NCBI RefSeq assembly: GCF_014652635.1
Contig: NZ_BMZE01000005.1
Location: 61,623-125,622 of the forward strand
Direction: 5' to 3'
Length of the DNA: 64,000 bases
From: Devosia pacifica
GTDB lineage: Bacteria; Pseudomonadota; Alphaproteobacteria; Rhizobiales; Devosiaceae
The position numbers and the translations under genes are program-made. The notes under the pieces are model-generated. The model ran no database searches and was not told the DNA's origin. It saw only the letters and a program-made list of their open reading frames with translations. This document shows, in pieces, positions 8,511-18,306 of this stretch. How positions within the stretch are numbered: position 1 is the stretch's first letter; each line of letters begins with the position of its first letter.

Positions 8511-10685
8511 TCAACGCTCCTTGTCGGTCAGCGGCAACAGGATGCTGAACACCGCGCCCTCATTCACCTTGCCACGGGCTTCCACCCTGCCACCATGCCG
8601 GTCGACGATACGCTTTACGAGCGCAAGGCCGATGCCCGTGCCCGGAAAGTCTTCAACACGGTGCAGCCGCTGGAACACCCCAAACAACTTCTCTACGTAG
8701 GTCATGTCGAAGCCGACACCGTTGTCGGCAATCTCGTAACGAACGGTGTTTCCTTCAACATCACCACTGATGCGAATAACCGCCGGATCGCGGTTCTGCG
8801 AGTACTTGAGAGCGTTGTCCACGAGGTTGTGAAGAGCCTGACGCAGCAGTGAACCATCGCCAAAGGCGCGAGGGAGATCGCCAACATCCCATCGGACATT
8901 GCGGCCATTAATGTCGGGCTCGAGTGAGCGCTGCACCTCGCTCACAAGCTTGTTCATGTCTACGCGGCTCTTTTCGACCCTGGCGCGACCAAGTTGCGAG
9001 AAACTCAGCAAATCATCGACCAAACGCCCGGCGGAAAGTGCGGCATCGGTGATGTTCTGCAAATAGTGCCGGGACTTCTCGTCAAGGTTCCGCTCACGCT
9101 CCATCAGCAGTTCAGCGAACCCGACGATATGACGGAATGGCGCCCGCAGATCGTGCGAGACCGAATACGAAAACGACTCCAGTTCCTTGTTCGAGCGCTC
9201 GAGCTCATTGCTGAGTTCAGCACGCTCTTCGGCACGCAGAAGAATGAAATTGAGCAGCGCATTGCGAAAGTCATCTGCGCTCTCGGTTTCGGCATTTGTC
9301 CAGGGAACGGATGTGCCCGTCACCTCCTGCTTCCACTGCGCAAAAGACGTGCGCGGCGTGAGGGTCTTGGCGTCCATCGGCTTTCGCGGATCGCCGCCCC
9401 AGGTTACCGTACTGACGACCTCGGGACGAAACCACATTACGAACGACGGGTGCAGTTGCGAGATTGGAATAGCTAGGAGGCCGCTTGCGGTGTCGGTTAC
9501 GTCTGCCCCCTCGGCCCAGTGGTCCCCCAGATGTTCGGTTGCGAACACACCATTGATCTCTTGCCCGCCTAGCCAGTCCGCAAGCCTGACCAGCGTATCG
9601 AGCGGCGGTACCGCACCAGCGGTGCGCACGCTTTTTTCGGTGACTACAGCGGCACCTGTGGCGCCGGTCAATGCCAGCCAAGGCCGACCGTTCTGAGCAA
9701 GAGCCTCGGGAATGTCGCGCGCTGCAGAAAGCCGGGCGACGAGTTCCGTTTCCTGACGCTTGAGCTCGATCCTGCGCGCGGCGTGTGCGCCACGTACGAC
9801 AGAGCTGATGCGCAACGAGGCGAGTTTGGCGATGAAATTGCACGCCGCGCGCACCTGCGGCGAGACCCGCTTCGACTCCAGGCTATGGCACGAGATCAAC
9901 CCCCAGAGCTGATCATCCACGATGATCGAGACTGACATCGAAGCGTATGTGCCCATATTGCGCATATATTGCAGGTGAATGGGAGAAACGCTTCTTAGTC
10001 CGGCAAAACTCAAATCGAGCGGCCGACCGTCAGTGGGATTGAGTACCGGATCCAGCGGAACTGGCTCGTAATTGGCGTCAGGTATGATGCGCAGCGGGTT
10101 AGTTCGATACAATTCGCGCGCCTGTGCCGGAATGTCCGAGGCAGGGAACCGCAGGTCCAAGTAAGATTCGAGGGCGCCACCAAGACTTTCGGCGATGACC
10201 GTTCCGTGCCAATCGCGATCGAAGCTGTAGACCATGACCCTGTCATAGCCGATGATGTCGCGGACCTCATCGGTGACGATCTGTGCCACTTCGCCGAGAT
10301 CTTCGATCTGTCCGATCGCATCGGCCAAGCTCTGCAGTCTAGGGTAGATCTTATCCAGCGCCGCTGCTTCATCGTCTGGCGGACTCTCAAACTCGACAAT
10401 CAGTCCCTGATCGCTACGATGCCCTGACACCTGAAAATTACGGTCGCGATACGAGATAGACTGCAGCAATGTCGACGTATCGCTATTGGCCCATTCGCCG
10501 ACAACGTCCGGCAACTCGTCAAGCTTGGTAACCTCGCCGTCCAGAAATTCCGCTGCATTAGCACTGCGTTGAATTATACGGCCGCCGGGTCCGATAACCA
10601 GAAGCGCGCCATGCGGCTGAATTCCTCCGGGAACGCGAATGGGCTCCGCAGCGCAATTGTCGACAGTTACGCTCGCCGAACTCAT
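8511..10685 (-). CDS. bphP: Bacteriophytochrome sensor histidine kinase
   Basis: Red/far-red photoreceptor kinase of 724 residues. PAS (about 15-120) is preceded by Cys11, the biliverdin attachment position in bacteriophytochromes. GAF (about 130-300) has the PASDIP motif at 181-186, His237 and His267. PHY (about 310-490) has the tongue motif PRTSF at 444-448 and a WGGDP sequence. HisKA carries His511 in YSVSHDLRAP, and the ATPase has DNGVGFD and GTGIGLALV. All chromophore and kinase motifs look intact, so a functional light-regulated kinase is expected. Its ATG overlaps the heme oxygenase stop (ATGA), which couples the chromophore-producing enzyme with the apoprotein. Confidence 0.96.
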   Translation of the reverse strand: MSSASVTVDNCAAEPIRVPGGIQPHGALLVIGPGGRIIQRSANAAEFLDGEVTKLDELPDVVGEWANSDTSTLLQSISYRDRNFQVSGHRSDQGLIVEFESPPDDEAAALDKIYPRLQSLADAIGQIEDLGEVAQIVTDEVRDIIGYDRVMVYSFDRDWHGTVIAESLGGALESYLDLRFPASDIPAQARELYRTNPLRIIPDANYEPVPLDPVLNPTDGRPLDLSFAGLRSVSPIHLQYMRNMGTYASMSVSIIVDDQLWGLISCHSLESKRVSPQVRAACNFIAKLASLRISSVVRGAHAARRIELKRQETELVARLSAARDIPEALAQNGRPWLALTGATGAAVVTEKSVRTAGAVPPLDTLVRLADWLGGQEINGVFATEHLGDHWAEGADVTDTASGLLAIPISQLHPSFVMWFRPEVVSTVTWGGDPRKPMDAKTLTPRTSFAQWKQEVTGTSVPWTNAETESADDFRNALLNFILLRAEERAELSNELERSNKELESFSYSVSHDLRAPFRHIVGFAELLMERERNLDEKSRHYLQNITDAALSAGRLVDDLLSFSQLGRARVEKSRVDMNKLVSEVQRSLEPDINGRNVRWDVGDLPRAFGDGSLLRQALHNLVDNALKYSQNRDPAVIRISGDVEGNTVRYEIADNGVGFDMTYVEKLFGVFQRLHRVEDFPGTGIGLALVKRIVDRHGGRVEARGKVNEGAVFSILLPLTDKER

Positions 10686-11281
10686 GCTGCCACCCTCTGC
10701 CCGTCACCCAGCCAGCGATACATCAATTCAAAGCAGGAATTTGCGCCGGCAATTGCCTGCGTCTGCTCCGCACGCCCCGAAAGAGCGTTCAGGCGAACGG
10801 TAAAGTCTCGCCACATCGGCCCGGTCTCTTCCTGGTAGGGATCAAAATAGCTGGCTCTCGTAATGGGCCAATCCGCCTGCCGCTTCAATGCCTTGGTGAT
10901 CACCTTGCCCCCGAGCGTAGAGCCTTCGAGGACGTACATAACACCGAACGCACTACCCCGCCCCTGGACCAGGTCTGCAGCCGCGCTGCACCTCGGCAGA
11001 GCGTTAAGGCTGGCATCGTCATGGCCGAGGTCGAGAAGGTCATTACGCAACAGCGCAGCCTTATGGCAACGCGCCGCAAGGTCGGCAGGCAGGTTGCGCC
11101 GGAGCTGGGATTCCAATGCGCCAACCATGCCGTGAAAGCGCTCGAGCATGCGCGTCGCAATCTCGACACTTGGCTGCGTGAGATCAAAGCCGACGACAGC
11201 TTCGAGACGCTCATGGGCTTCATGTGTCTCTGTTCGGAGCAGTTCAGATAGTCTTAGTTCAGAAACGTCAGGCGAGGGCAT
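10682..11281 (-). CDS. bphO: Biliverdin-producing heme oxygenase
   Basis: Cytosolic heme oxygenase that opens heme to biliverdin, the chromophore of the adjacent phytochrome. The 199-residue product has the proximal heme ligand His20 in RTETHEAHERLE and the distal-helix motif YVLEGSTLGGKVI with the flexible glycines. The size fits the bacterial BphO family. It is first in the cassette and overlaps bphP by four bases. An 81-base gap separates it from the NUDIX gene upstream; I see no convincing promoter box there. Confidence 0.93.
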   Translation of the reverse strand: MPSPDVSELRLSELLRTETHEAHERLEAVVGFDLTQPSVEIATRMLERFHGMVGALESQLRRNLPADLAARCHKAALLRNDLLDLGHDDASLNALPRCSAAADLVQGRGSAFGVMYVLEGSTLGGKVITKALKRQADWPITRASYFDPYQEETGPMWRDFTVRLNALSGRAEQTQAIAGANSCFELMYRWLGDGQRVAA

Positions 11282-11362
11282 TCGGGGTCCGGGTAGCGTT
11301 TAAGCATTGGTGTAATCCTTTTGCCTCACTACCAGTTGCATTTGGCAGGGACTGCGGGCCAA

Positions 11363-11872
11363 TCAGCTAAGATAATCCGCGATGACGTGTTTCGTCGAGG
11401 AGGCATCAAGACCTTCGATATCCGGCAGGGTATTCGCCAACCATTCCGGCAACAAACGCACCTTGTAAAGTGCGCCGGCCTCAAGTGGGACCCAGTCGAA
11501 GTATAGTTGATGGCCCTCATCCTCGCGTTCTAGCCAGGGACTGCGCCCGTCCGGACGCGCACTCTGAGGCAATCGGGCAGCATAAAAGATACCGAGTTCG
11601 TGAAAGGCTTCCCCGTCGCGGCGATAAAGGGTCTCAGAGGTCAGTATCAGCTCACCGATTGCTGCCTCATATCCGGTCTCTTCGCGTAATTCTCTTTCCA
11701 GCGCGAGGCTGCTTGTCTCGCCCAACTCCACCCGTCCGCCGGGCAGCATCGTGTAGTCGTCATCGTCCTCTCGCGAGACCAGAAGATGTCCCTCGACAAT
11801 GATGATGGCGGCGACCCGATAGTTGAACCGCATGCCATCGAGCGGGAAGCTCAGCATCTGACGCGGGATCAT
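11363..11872 (-). CDS. NUDIX hydrolase
   Basis: A 169-residue pyrophosphohydrolase of the NUDIX fold. The Nudix box GX5EX7REUXEEXGU is complete at residues 46-68 (GRVELGE ... RELREETGY), so metal binding and catalysis should be intact. The substrate cannot be read from sequence; the short N-terminal strand region and the acidic loop suggest a nucleotide or nucleotide-sugar type. The start codon overlaps the ruvB stop (ATGA), so it rides on the ruvCAB operon. Confidence 0.9.
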   Translation of the reverse strand: MIPRQMLSFPLDGMRFNYRVAAIIIVEGHLLVSREDDDDYTMLPGGRVELGETSSLALERELREETGYEAAIGELILTSETLYRRDGEAFHELGIFYAARLPQSARPDGRSPWLEREDEGHQLYFDWVPLEAGALYKVRLLPEWLANTLPDIEGLDASSTKHVIADYLS

Positions 11873-12903
11873 TCATCCTCCGAAAAGAGACTGCTCTGCA
11901 GGCCGACGAAGCCCTGAGGTACCTGTCGGCCGAGATGCTGGAAAGCCAGCGCCGTCAGCAGGCGACCCCGCGGAGTGCGCTGGATAAAGCCCTGTTGCAA
12001 CAGATAGGGCTCGACAATTTCCTCAATGGCGTCGCGAGGCTCTGACAGCGCTGCCGCTATGGTTTCGATACCGACCGGCCCGCCGCCATAAAAATCGACA
12101 ATGGTATCGAGATATCGCCGATCGAGCTGGTCGAGGCCACGTGCATCGACATCGAGCCTCAGCAGCGCCTTGTCGGCAATGGCCCGATCGATCGTTGCAA
12201 CGCCATCGACCTGAGCAAAGTCCGCCACCCGCCTGAGCAACCGTCCGGCGATACGCGGTGTGCCGCGAGAGCGCCTGGCCACCTCCATAGCGCCATCAGG
12301 ACTCATCGCCATGCCCATCAGACGCGCACCGCGCTCGACGATCCTCACCAGTTCTTCGGGGGTATAAAAATTCAGCCGCACAGGTATGCCGAACCGGTCC
12401 CGCAGCGGCGTGGTTAAAAGACCAGCTCGGGTGGTAGCACCCACCAATGTGAACTTGGCGAGATCGATGCGGACGGAGCGGGCGGCGGGCCCCTCGCCAA
12501 TGATCAGATCGAGCTGGAAATCCTCCATCGCCGGATAGAGAACCTCCTCGATCGCAGGATTCAGCCGATGGATTTCGTCGATGAACAGCACATCGCGGTC
12601 TTCGAGATTGGTCAGAAGCGCCGCAAGATCTCCGGCCTTGGCAATGACCGGACCGGACGTTGCCCGAAACCCCACGCCAAGCTCCTTGGCGATGATCTGC
12701 GCGAGGGTGGTCTTGCCGAGGCCAGGCGGGCCGACGAACAGCACGTGATCAAGCGCCGCCTGGCGCTGCCGAGCCGCCGAGATGAAGACTTCGAGGTTTG
12801 CTCGTGCCGCGGACTGGCCGATAAAATCGCCAAATCCCGAGGGTCGCAGCGACACATCAAGCGCATCGTCGCGGCCAGCTTCGGCAGAGGTCATGGAAGT
12901 CAC
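11869..12903 (-). CDS. ruvB: Holliday junction branch-migration helicase RuvB
   Basis: AAA+ motor that, with RuvA, drives branch migration of Holliday junctions. The 344-residue product has the RuvB N-terminal signature [11 protein letters not shown], Walker [10 protein letters not shown] (58-66), Walker B FIDEIHRL, the GATTRAG sensor 1 segment, and the C-terminal winged helix with RTPRGR. Length is canonical. The gene overlaps ruvA and the NUDIX gene by four bases each, giving a tightly coupled ruvC-ruvA-ruvB-nudix unit. Confidence 0.97.
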   Translation of the reverse strand: MTSMTSAEAGRDDALDVSLRPSGFGDFIGQSAARANLEVFISAARQRQAALDHVLFVGPPGLGKTTLAQIIAKELGVGFRATSGPVIAKAGDLAALLTNLEDRDVLFIDEIHRLNPAIEEVLYPAMEDFQLDLIIGEGPAARSVRIDLAKFTLVGATTRAGLLTTPLRDRFGIPVRLNFYTPEELVRIVERGARLMGMAMSPDGAMEVARRSRGTPRIAGRLLRRVADFAQVDGVATIDRAIADKALLRLDVDARGLDQLDRRYLDTIVDFYGGGPVGIETIAAALSEPRDAIEEIVEPYLLQQGFIQRTPRGRLLTALAFQHLGRQVPQGFVGLQSSLFSEDE

Positions 12904-13517
12904 GCGCTGAGCTCCTTCAATCCGAGACGGATCAGCTTGTCGGTTGCGATGTCATCGCCGTCGCGCGCAACGATGCGGGCAATTGCGCCCGAGGCCTGCG
13001 CGCTCGAATACCCAAGATTGACGAGCGCCGAGACGGCGTCGGCGGCAGATCCCGTTGCTGTGCCCTCGCCGATAGAAGATTGCAGCCCCAGGACCGAAGG
13101 ATCGACCGCTCCAATTGCGGGAATCTTGCCTTTGAGTTCGCTAAGGATGCGCTGAGCCAGCTTCGGCCCGACGCCACTCGCCCGACCGATCATTGTCTTG
13201 TCCTGCAAGGCGATGGCGCTTAGCAGTTCGGATGGTGAGGCCGTCCCCAGAATGGCAAGGGCCACGCGCGAGCCGACCCCCTGCACGGTCATCAACAAGT
13301 GAAACCAGGATTTTTCGGCCTCGGTGGCGAAGCCGAATAGCCTGATCATGTCTTCTCGTACGTAAGTCTCGATATGGAGCACCGCGCTTTCGCCGACACG
13401 CGGCAGCGCCCGAAGGGTCCGGCTTGAGCAAAAGGCCTCGTAGCAAACCCCACCAACATCGATCAGCACACGGTCATCGCCGAAACTGTCGATCTGACCC
13501 TTGAGCTTTCCGATCAT
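12900..13517 (-). CDS. ruvA: Holliday junction DNA helicase subunit RuvA
   Basis: Tetrameric junction-binding protein that targets RuvB. The start MIGKLKG at 13517 matches the conserved RuvA N-terminus and overlaps the ruvC stop as ATGA; a longer frame to 13565 lies inside ruvC and is not used. The 205-residue product has the OB-fold domain, two helix-hairpin-helix motifs ([13 protein letters not shown] and [13 protein letters not shown]), an acidic/Ala linker and the C-terminal RuvB-binding domain. Confidence 0.96.
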   Translation of the reverse strand: MIGKLKGQIDSFGDDRVLIDVGGVCYEAFCSSRTLRALPRVGESAVLHIETYVREDMIRLFGFATEAEKSWFHLLMTVQGVGSRVALAILGTASPSELLSAIALQDKTMIGRASGVGPKLAQRILSELKGKIPAIGAVDPSVLGLQSSIGEGTATGSAADAVSALVNLGYSSAQASGAIARIVARDGDDIATDKLIRLGLKELSA

Positions 13518-14008
13518 GCCAGAGCTTTCACGCGAGCCGCGGCAACGCGATGATGGGCGTGGCATATGGCGACTGCCAGCGCATCCGCAGCATCGGCGTC
13601 ACCGGCTTTGGATCCCGGCAACAAGGTCTTGACCATAAGCCCGATCTGGTCCTTTGCCGCATGGCCAGTGCCAACCACGGACTTTTTCACAAGATTGGCT
13701 GCGTATTCCGCTACCGGCAACCCGCGGATTGCGGGTGTCAGCAGGACGACGCCGCGTGCCTGTCCTAGGGTCAATGCCGAGCGCGGGCCTTTGTTGACGA
13801 AGGTTTCCTCAACAGCAGCTTCGAGCGGCCTCATGCGCCCGAGAACGGCATCAAGTTCACGATGCAGAACCGCCAGGCGCTCCGCGAGCTCTCCCTCGGT
13901 CGGAGGGCGGATCGTGCCACACTCAACAAAGCTGAGCCTGCTGCCCTCTACCTCGATCACTCCCCAGCCACAGCGCCGCAGCCCCGGATCGATGCCAATG
14001 ATTCTCAT
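13514..14008 (-). CDS. ruvC: Crossover junction endodeoxyribonuclease RuvC
   Basis: Dimeric Holliday-junction resolvase with an RNase H fold. The start [10 protein letters not shown] at 14008 matches the family; 27 extra upstream codons do not. The 164-residue product keeps the catalytic acids: Asp7 (IGIDPG), Glu67 (AAVEETF), and the aspartates at about 139 and 142 (GDADAADAL). First gene of ruvCAB; divergent from the GGDEF gene across a 189-base region in which I could not place a firm promoter. Confidence 0.96.
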   Translation of the reverse strand: MRIIGIDPGLRRCGWGVIEVEGSRLSFVECGTIRPPTEGELAERLAVLHRELDAVLGRMRPLEAAVEETFVNKGPRSALTLGQARGVVLLTPAIRGLPVAEYAANLVKKSVVGTGHAAKDQIGLMVKTLLPGSKAGDADAADALAVAICHAHHRVAAARVKALA

Positions 14009-14197
14009 TTCGCTTGCCTCGGTATCATGGCGCACCTCTAACTCCAGATCGCCAAGCATCCAAGACAGAAGCGAACAAAAAGAAAACATTGCATGGCGTG
14101 TCGGACGGCATTTACCGGATCGAAACCACGGCCGGCAGGCTAGTGTAAACTTCTGACCAATACTCTGTGCTCATTCAAGGACTTAACGGAGATCATC

Positions 14198-14962
14198 ATG
14201 ACAGCCGCCGGCACGTCCCTTCCGCCGCAGGCATGGTCGCGAATTCGGGTGATCTGGTTGATCATGACCGTAGTCTCGGTGGTCGTCTCCGTGTTGCTTA
14301 CCACATTGATCCTCAATCGCTTCTCGGCCGGCATCAGCATTGCCGGACTTATGGCCGCCACGGTGATGCCGCTGACGCTGGGGAGCCCGTTGATATTTTA
14401 CATGACACTCAAGCACGAGCAGATCAGGCATGCCAATGCACGGCTCACGGTTCTTGCGACGATTGACTGGCTGACCGGTTGCCTCAACAGGGGAGCCTTC
14501 AGCGATCGCGTCGAGACGGAACTGGCGACCGGCGTCAATGGCGCGCTGCTGATCGCCGATGCCGATGCTTTTAAGCTTGTGAACGACAAGTTCGGCCACC
14601 AACAGGGCGATGTGGCGCTCCGCTTGATTGCAGACGCGATCAAATCCGCAGTACCGCAGACAGCTCATGTCGGCCGCCTCGGCGGCGAAGAATTCGGGGT
14701 GTTCGTCGCCGGGACAACGGCTGAGGAAGCTCGAGAGCTCGCCGCCGATATCAGCCATGCCGTAAGGTCCGCACACTTCGCGCCCACTGAAAGAGACTGG
14801 CCGCTATCGATCAGCATCGGCATCGCACAGTCGCACAAGGGACTCATGTTCGATGAATTGTATCGTCTTGCCGACGCCGGCCTTTACGCGAGGAAAGCCG
14901 AGCGCGCGCTGATCCGAACGAGCGAGGCCGCCAGTGCCTCGCTCGAACGCGACGCAGCCTGA
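14198..14962 (+). CDS. Membrane diguanylate cyclase (GGDEF), no I-site
   Basis: Probable cyclic-di-GMP synthase of 254 residues. Two hydrophobic helices (about 17-40 and 46-70) form a small membrane anchor with no recognisable sensor domain, followed by a GGDEF domain with active-site GGEEF at 162-166 and the substrate motif DADAFKLVNDKFGH. The allosteric RxxD inhibition site expected at 153-156 reads PQTA, so product feedback through the I-site is probably absent. The next gene has the same architecture and is a likely tandem duplicate. Confidence 0.88.
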   Translation: MTAAGTSLPPQAWSRIRVIWLIMTVVSVVVSVLLTTLILNRFSAGISIAGLMAATVMPLTLGSPLIFYMTLKHEQIRHANARLTVLATIDWLTGCLNRGAFSDRVETELATGVNGALLIADADAFKLVNDKFGHQQGDVALRLIADAIKSAVPQTAHVGRLGGEEFGVFVAGTTAEEARELAADISHAVRSAHFAPTERDWPLSISIGIAQSHKGLMFDELYRLADAGLYARKAERALIRTSEAASASLERDAA

Positions 14963-15012
14963 GTACAATTTTATCGGTGCTTTGAAATCGCTGTTATCGC
15001 CTCATCAGCTAG

Positions 15013-15807
15013 ATGGGGATATTCGGACTGGATGCTTTCACCTTGCAACGTTCCTCCTTTTCCCTGCCGCGTTGGGCCTCGATCAATCGCTGGGCGATCG
15101 TTGGACCGCTGATATGCGTGGTGCTGACGCTCATCTTCAACTCGATGCTGTTTGCCGATCTTGGCGAGCAAGCGCTTGAGCGGGCGCTGATCAGCAGCAT
15201 CGTCGTGCCTTTGGCGATCGCATTGCCGTTCTTCACTCTTGTGGGCGCAAAGATGCGGTCCATGGCCATCGCCAACTCCCGACTCAGCATTATTGCCCGG
15301 ACAGATACGCTGACCGCCTGCATGACCAGGGCCGCCTTCACCCGGCAGGTCGAGGACATGCTGGACAACCGTGCCGGTATGACTGGCGCCCTGCTGATGC
15401 TGGACGCAGATTTCTTCAAGGCAATTAATGATCAGTACGGCCACCCGGCCGGGGATCAGGCACTGTGCCTTATCGCACGATCGATTCGCACCACGGTGCG
15501 CCGGGGCGACCTCGTCGGTCGCATGGGCGGCGAAGAGTTTGCAGTCTTCATGCCTGGCGCCAGCAGCCAGGACGCGGAACAGGTGGCGGAGCGAATCCGA
15601 AGATCGGTCCGGCTTGCCATGTTCACGCCGGACGGGAGTCCGCGCTCGCTCAGCGTCAGTATCGGTGGCGCCAGCCTCTCTGAGGCGTCAGGATTTAGTG
15701 AGTTGGTGCGTACCGCTGACCGGCAATTGTATCTGGCGAAGCAGGCAGGACGCGACAGTATCCGCATCGCGTCCCTGTCCAGTGAGCTTTCACCCGATGT
15801 AGCTTGA
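15013..15807 (+). CDS. Membrane diguanylate cyclase (GGDEF) with I-site
   Basis: A 264-residue paralogue of the preceding gene. Two membrane segments (about 27-48 and 58-80) precede a GGDEF domain with DADFFKAINDQYGH and active-site GGEEF at 172-176. The inhibitory RxxD site is present as RRGD at 163-166, exactly five residues before GGEEF, unlike the upstream copy. The gap between the genes is 50 bases, so they may share a transcript. It is convergent with yebC, whose stop is two bases away. Confidence 0.88.
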   Translation: MGIFGLDAFTLQRSSFSLPRWASINRWAIVGPLICVVLTLIFNSMLFADLGEQALERALISSIVVPLAIALPFFTLVGAKMRSMAIANSRLSIIARTDTLTACMTRAAFTRQVEDMLDNRAGMTGALLMLDADFFKAINDQYGHPAGDQALCLIARSIRTTVRRGDLVGRMGGEEFAVFMPGASSQDAEQVAERIRRSVRLAMFTPDGSPRSLSVSIGGASLSEASGFSELVRTADRQLYLAKQAGRDSIRIASLSSELSPDVA

Positions 15808-15809
15808 GC

Positions 15810-16556
15810 CTAGGCCTCGATCTTGGCCCAGTCCTCGTCGCTCATCTCGAAATTGGCGTAAACGTTCTGAACGTCATCGTCTTCTTCGAGCGTCGAAATC
15901 AGCTTGAGCAGGGTCGAACCCTTATCGGCATCGATCGGCGTGTTGTTCTGCGGCTTCCAGACTGCCTTGACTGATTCCGCCTCGCCGAGCTTCTCCTCGA
16001 GCACGCTCGATACATCGCTCATGGCTTCGAATGTCGTATAGATGACATGCCCGTCTTCGGAGCTTTCGACATCGTCCGCGCCAGCCTCGATAGCGGCCTC
16101 CATGACGGATTCCGCGTCCCCGGCTGTCGCCGGATATTCAATCTGACCGACCCGGTCGAACATGAAGGCGACAGAGTTGGTTTCGCCCATGGCGCCGCCG
16201 TTCTTGGAGAAATACGAACGCACGTTCGATGCCGTGCGATTGCGATTGTCGGTCAACGTCTCGACGAGAACCGCAACCCCGCCGGGCCCGTAACCCTCAT
16301 AGCGGATCTCGTCGTAGTTCTCGGCATCGCCGCCCGCAGCCTTCTTGATCGCCCGCTCGATATTGTCTTTCGGCATCGACTGGGCCCGCGCGTTTGCGAT
16401 TGCCAGCCGCAAGCGCGGATTCATGGACGGGTCAGGCACGCCGAGCTTTGCAGCAACCGTGATTTCACGCGCCAGCTTGGAAAAGACTTTCGAGCGGATC
16501 GCATCGCTCTTTCCCTTGCGGTGCATGATATTCTTGGCGTGTGAATGGCCGGCCAT
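15810..16556 (-). CDS. yebC: YebC/PmpR family transcription/translation regulator
   Basis: A 248-residue member of the conserved YebC family, proteins that bind DNA in some species and have been linked to translation of difficult proline stretches in others. The start [19 protein letters not shown] is the invariant family N-terminus; about 95 upstream codons in frame are not part of the gene. Central [14 protein letters not shown] ([15 protein letters not shown]) and C-terminal acidic features are present. In many bacteria yebC lies just upstream of ruvC; here two GGDEF genes lie between them on the other strand. Confidence 0.93.
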   Translation of the reverse strand: MAGHSHAKNIMHRKGKSDAIRSKVFSKLAREITVAAKLGVPDPSMNPRLRLAIANARAQSMPKDNIERAIKKAAGGDAENYDEIRYEGYGPGGVAVLVETLTDNRNRTASNVRSYFSKNGGAMGETNSVAFMFDRVGQIEYPATAGDAESVMEAAIEAGADDVESSEDGHVIYTTFEAMSDVSSVLEEKLGEAESVKAVWKPQNNTPIDADKGSTLLKLISTLEEDDDVQNVYANFEMSDEDWAKIEA

Positions 16557-16666
16557 ACGTATCCTCGGATGGTCAATTTCGGAATTGCGCCGCGTTATAG
16601 TGGTGCAACGGACAAAAATAAAGATCTTGCGACGGTCTTGCCTTCGCTGGCGAGCGTGGGCACACG

Positions 16667-16700
16667 TGAAAAATGCCCGGACCGTTTCGATCCGGGCATT
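16667..16700 (-). terminator. Rho-independent terminator of fbaB
   Basis: A perfect 10-bp stem (16672-16681 with 16691-16700) and nine-base loop, followed on the minus strand by TTTTTC. It lies 23 bases after the fbaB stop. Confidence 0.85.
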
Positions 16701-16723
16701 GACGTTTCGCTCCTGCCGCAGCG

Positions 16724-17749
16724 CTATGCAGCGACCCGGTCGACTTCCGGAGTCCATTCTCCCGACGCAGCGAGTGAGTTCATCTTCGCACGATGCGTGA
16801 AGGCTGCCTGCGCCTGCGCAAAGTTCTCGCGCCGCCCAGCCCACAGGCGCAGCGCAACGTTCTGCAGGGCGCGGCCATAAGAGAAGGTGATTGGCCAGGG
16901 CTTGTTCTGGATCTTGTTGATTGCCGAAAGATGCGCGGTAGCTTCTTCGTCCGTCTGTCCGCCAGACAAAAACGCAATGCCAGGCACGGCCGCGGGCACC
17001 TGCTCGCGCAGGACCTCGTAGGTGCGCTGCGCGATATCGTCGACACTCGGCCGGTCGCGCGAGTTAACGCCAGGCAGAACCATGTTCGGCTTCAAAAGCA
17101 TGCCGGACAGATCGACGCCGGCGAGGCGCAGTTCCTTGAAGACGTTCTCGAGGACGTCACCCGTCACTTGGGCGCAGCGCTCGAGCGAGTGATTCCCGGG
17201 ATCGCCGTCGCCGACCACCTCGGGCTCGACCACCGGCACGATGCCTGCTTCCTGGCACAGGATCGCGTATCGCGCCAGCGCATGGGCATTGGCACGGATG
17301 TTGTTACGGGTCGGCGCGATATCGTTGATGGTGATCACCGCGCGCCACTTGGCAAAGCCGGCACCAAGTCGAGCATATTCTTCAAGCCGCTGACGCAGAC
17401 CATCGAGGCCCTCGGTGATCTTCTCGCCCGATTCGCCGGGCATCGGGAACGCACCACGATCGACCTTGATCCCGGGGATCACGTCCTCATCGGCCAGAAT
17501 GGCCCGGAAGGGCGTTCCGTCTGCCGCTTCCTGCTTCAACGTTTCCTCGGTGAGAATAACGCCAGAGATGTAGTTGGTCATTGCGTGGCTGGAGCGAAAT
17601 AGCATCTCGCGATAGTCTCTGCGCAATTCGAGGGTCGAGGGTAAATTGATCTTCGCAAACCGCTTCTCGATCGTAGGTTCGGACTCGTCCGCAGCAAGAA
17701 TCCCCTTACCCGGTTCCATCAGTTTTTGGGCGATCGCGTTCAACGACAT
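16724..17749 (-). CDS. fbaB: Class I fructose-bisphosphate aldolase
   Basis: Schiff-base aldolase interconverting fructose 1,6-bisphosphate with glyceraldehyde 3-phosphate and dihydroxyacetone phosphate. About 341 residues, with ILAADES near the N-terminus, the active-site Lys in [12 protein letters not shown] near residue 220, and [12 protein letters not shown]. The eukaryote-like class I type is usual in Hyphomicrobiales. The start at 17749 (MSLNAIAQ) is preferred because AAGGA lies nine bases upstream; an ATG three codons earlier (17758) is almost on top of that site. A strong terminator follows. Confidence 0.93.
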   Translation of the reverse strand: MSLNAIAQKLMEPGKGILAADESEPTIEKRFAKINLPSTLELRRDYREMLFRSSHAMTNYISGVILTEETLKQEAADGTPFRAILADEDVIPGIKVDRGAFPMPGESGEKITEGLDGLRQRLEEYARLGAGFAKWRAVITINDIAPTRNNIRANAHALARYAILCQEAGIVPVVEPEVVGDGDPGNHSLERCAQVTGDVLENVFKELRLAGVDLSGMLLKPNMVLPGVNSRDRPSVDDIAQRTYEVLREQVPAAVPGIAFLSGGQTDEEATAHLSAINKIQNKPWPITFSYGRALQNVALRLWAGRRENFAQAQAAFTHRAKMNSLAASGEWTPEVDRVAA

Positions 17750-17859
17750 CGCTGGCATTCCTTGTTCCCACTCCTGTTGCCTAGAGAGACGCGAAGATAG
17801 GATATTGGGTTCCGGACGGTCGATTAGACCAAGGGATATGAGACGAAAGGCGGGCTTGT

Positions 17860-18306
17860 ATGGTAGATTCTCCCAACCGGAGTAGCGCCGGTCACGGCCA
17901 GTTTGGCGAACTCATTGCCCAAGCTGCCGCGAGTCTTCGCCCGCATTATGCCGGCGACCGTCTGTGCGGCGACGTTGCGTCGGTTGTGGTCGCATCAGAT
18001 GGACAACGCTTTTGCGGCGTTTGCGTCGACACAGCGAGCTGGGGACTGTGTGCGGAACGCAGCGCCCTCGCCGCCATGATCGCCACCGGAACCTACAGCT
18101 TCACCGAAATCGTCGCTGTCTGCAGGGAGGCGACGACGGGCCGTCTGCATGTTCTGCCGCCATGCGGAATCTGCCGCGAATTCATGCAGCAGATTGATGC
18201 CAGAAATCTCGATGCACGCGTGGTCTTGGGTGAAGGCGAAGCCGTGCTCCTGCGTGACCTGTTGCCGCGCAATGCCTGGCCCGACCCATTGCCAGAGGGC
18301 TACTGA
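17860..18306 (+). CDS. cdd: Cytidine deaminase
   Basis: Zinc enzyme deaminating cytidine and deoxycytidine to uridine forms in pyrimidine salvage. The 148-residue product has the active-site CAE motif (Cys64, Glu66) and the second zinc motif PPCGIC (Cys102, Cys105): three cysteine ligands, as in small tetrameric cytidine deaminases. It lies on the opposite strand between fbaB and pgk and ends directly against the pgk stop, with no room for a terminator between them. Confidence 0.93.
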   Translation: MVDSPNRSSAGHGQFGELIAQAAASLRPHYAGDRLCGDVASVVVASDGQRFCGVCVDTASWGLCAERSALAAMIATGTYSFTEIVAVCREATTGRLHVLPPCGICREFMQQIDARNLDARVVLGEGEAVLLRDLLPRNAWPDPLPEGY

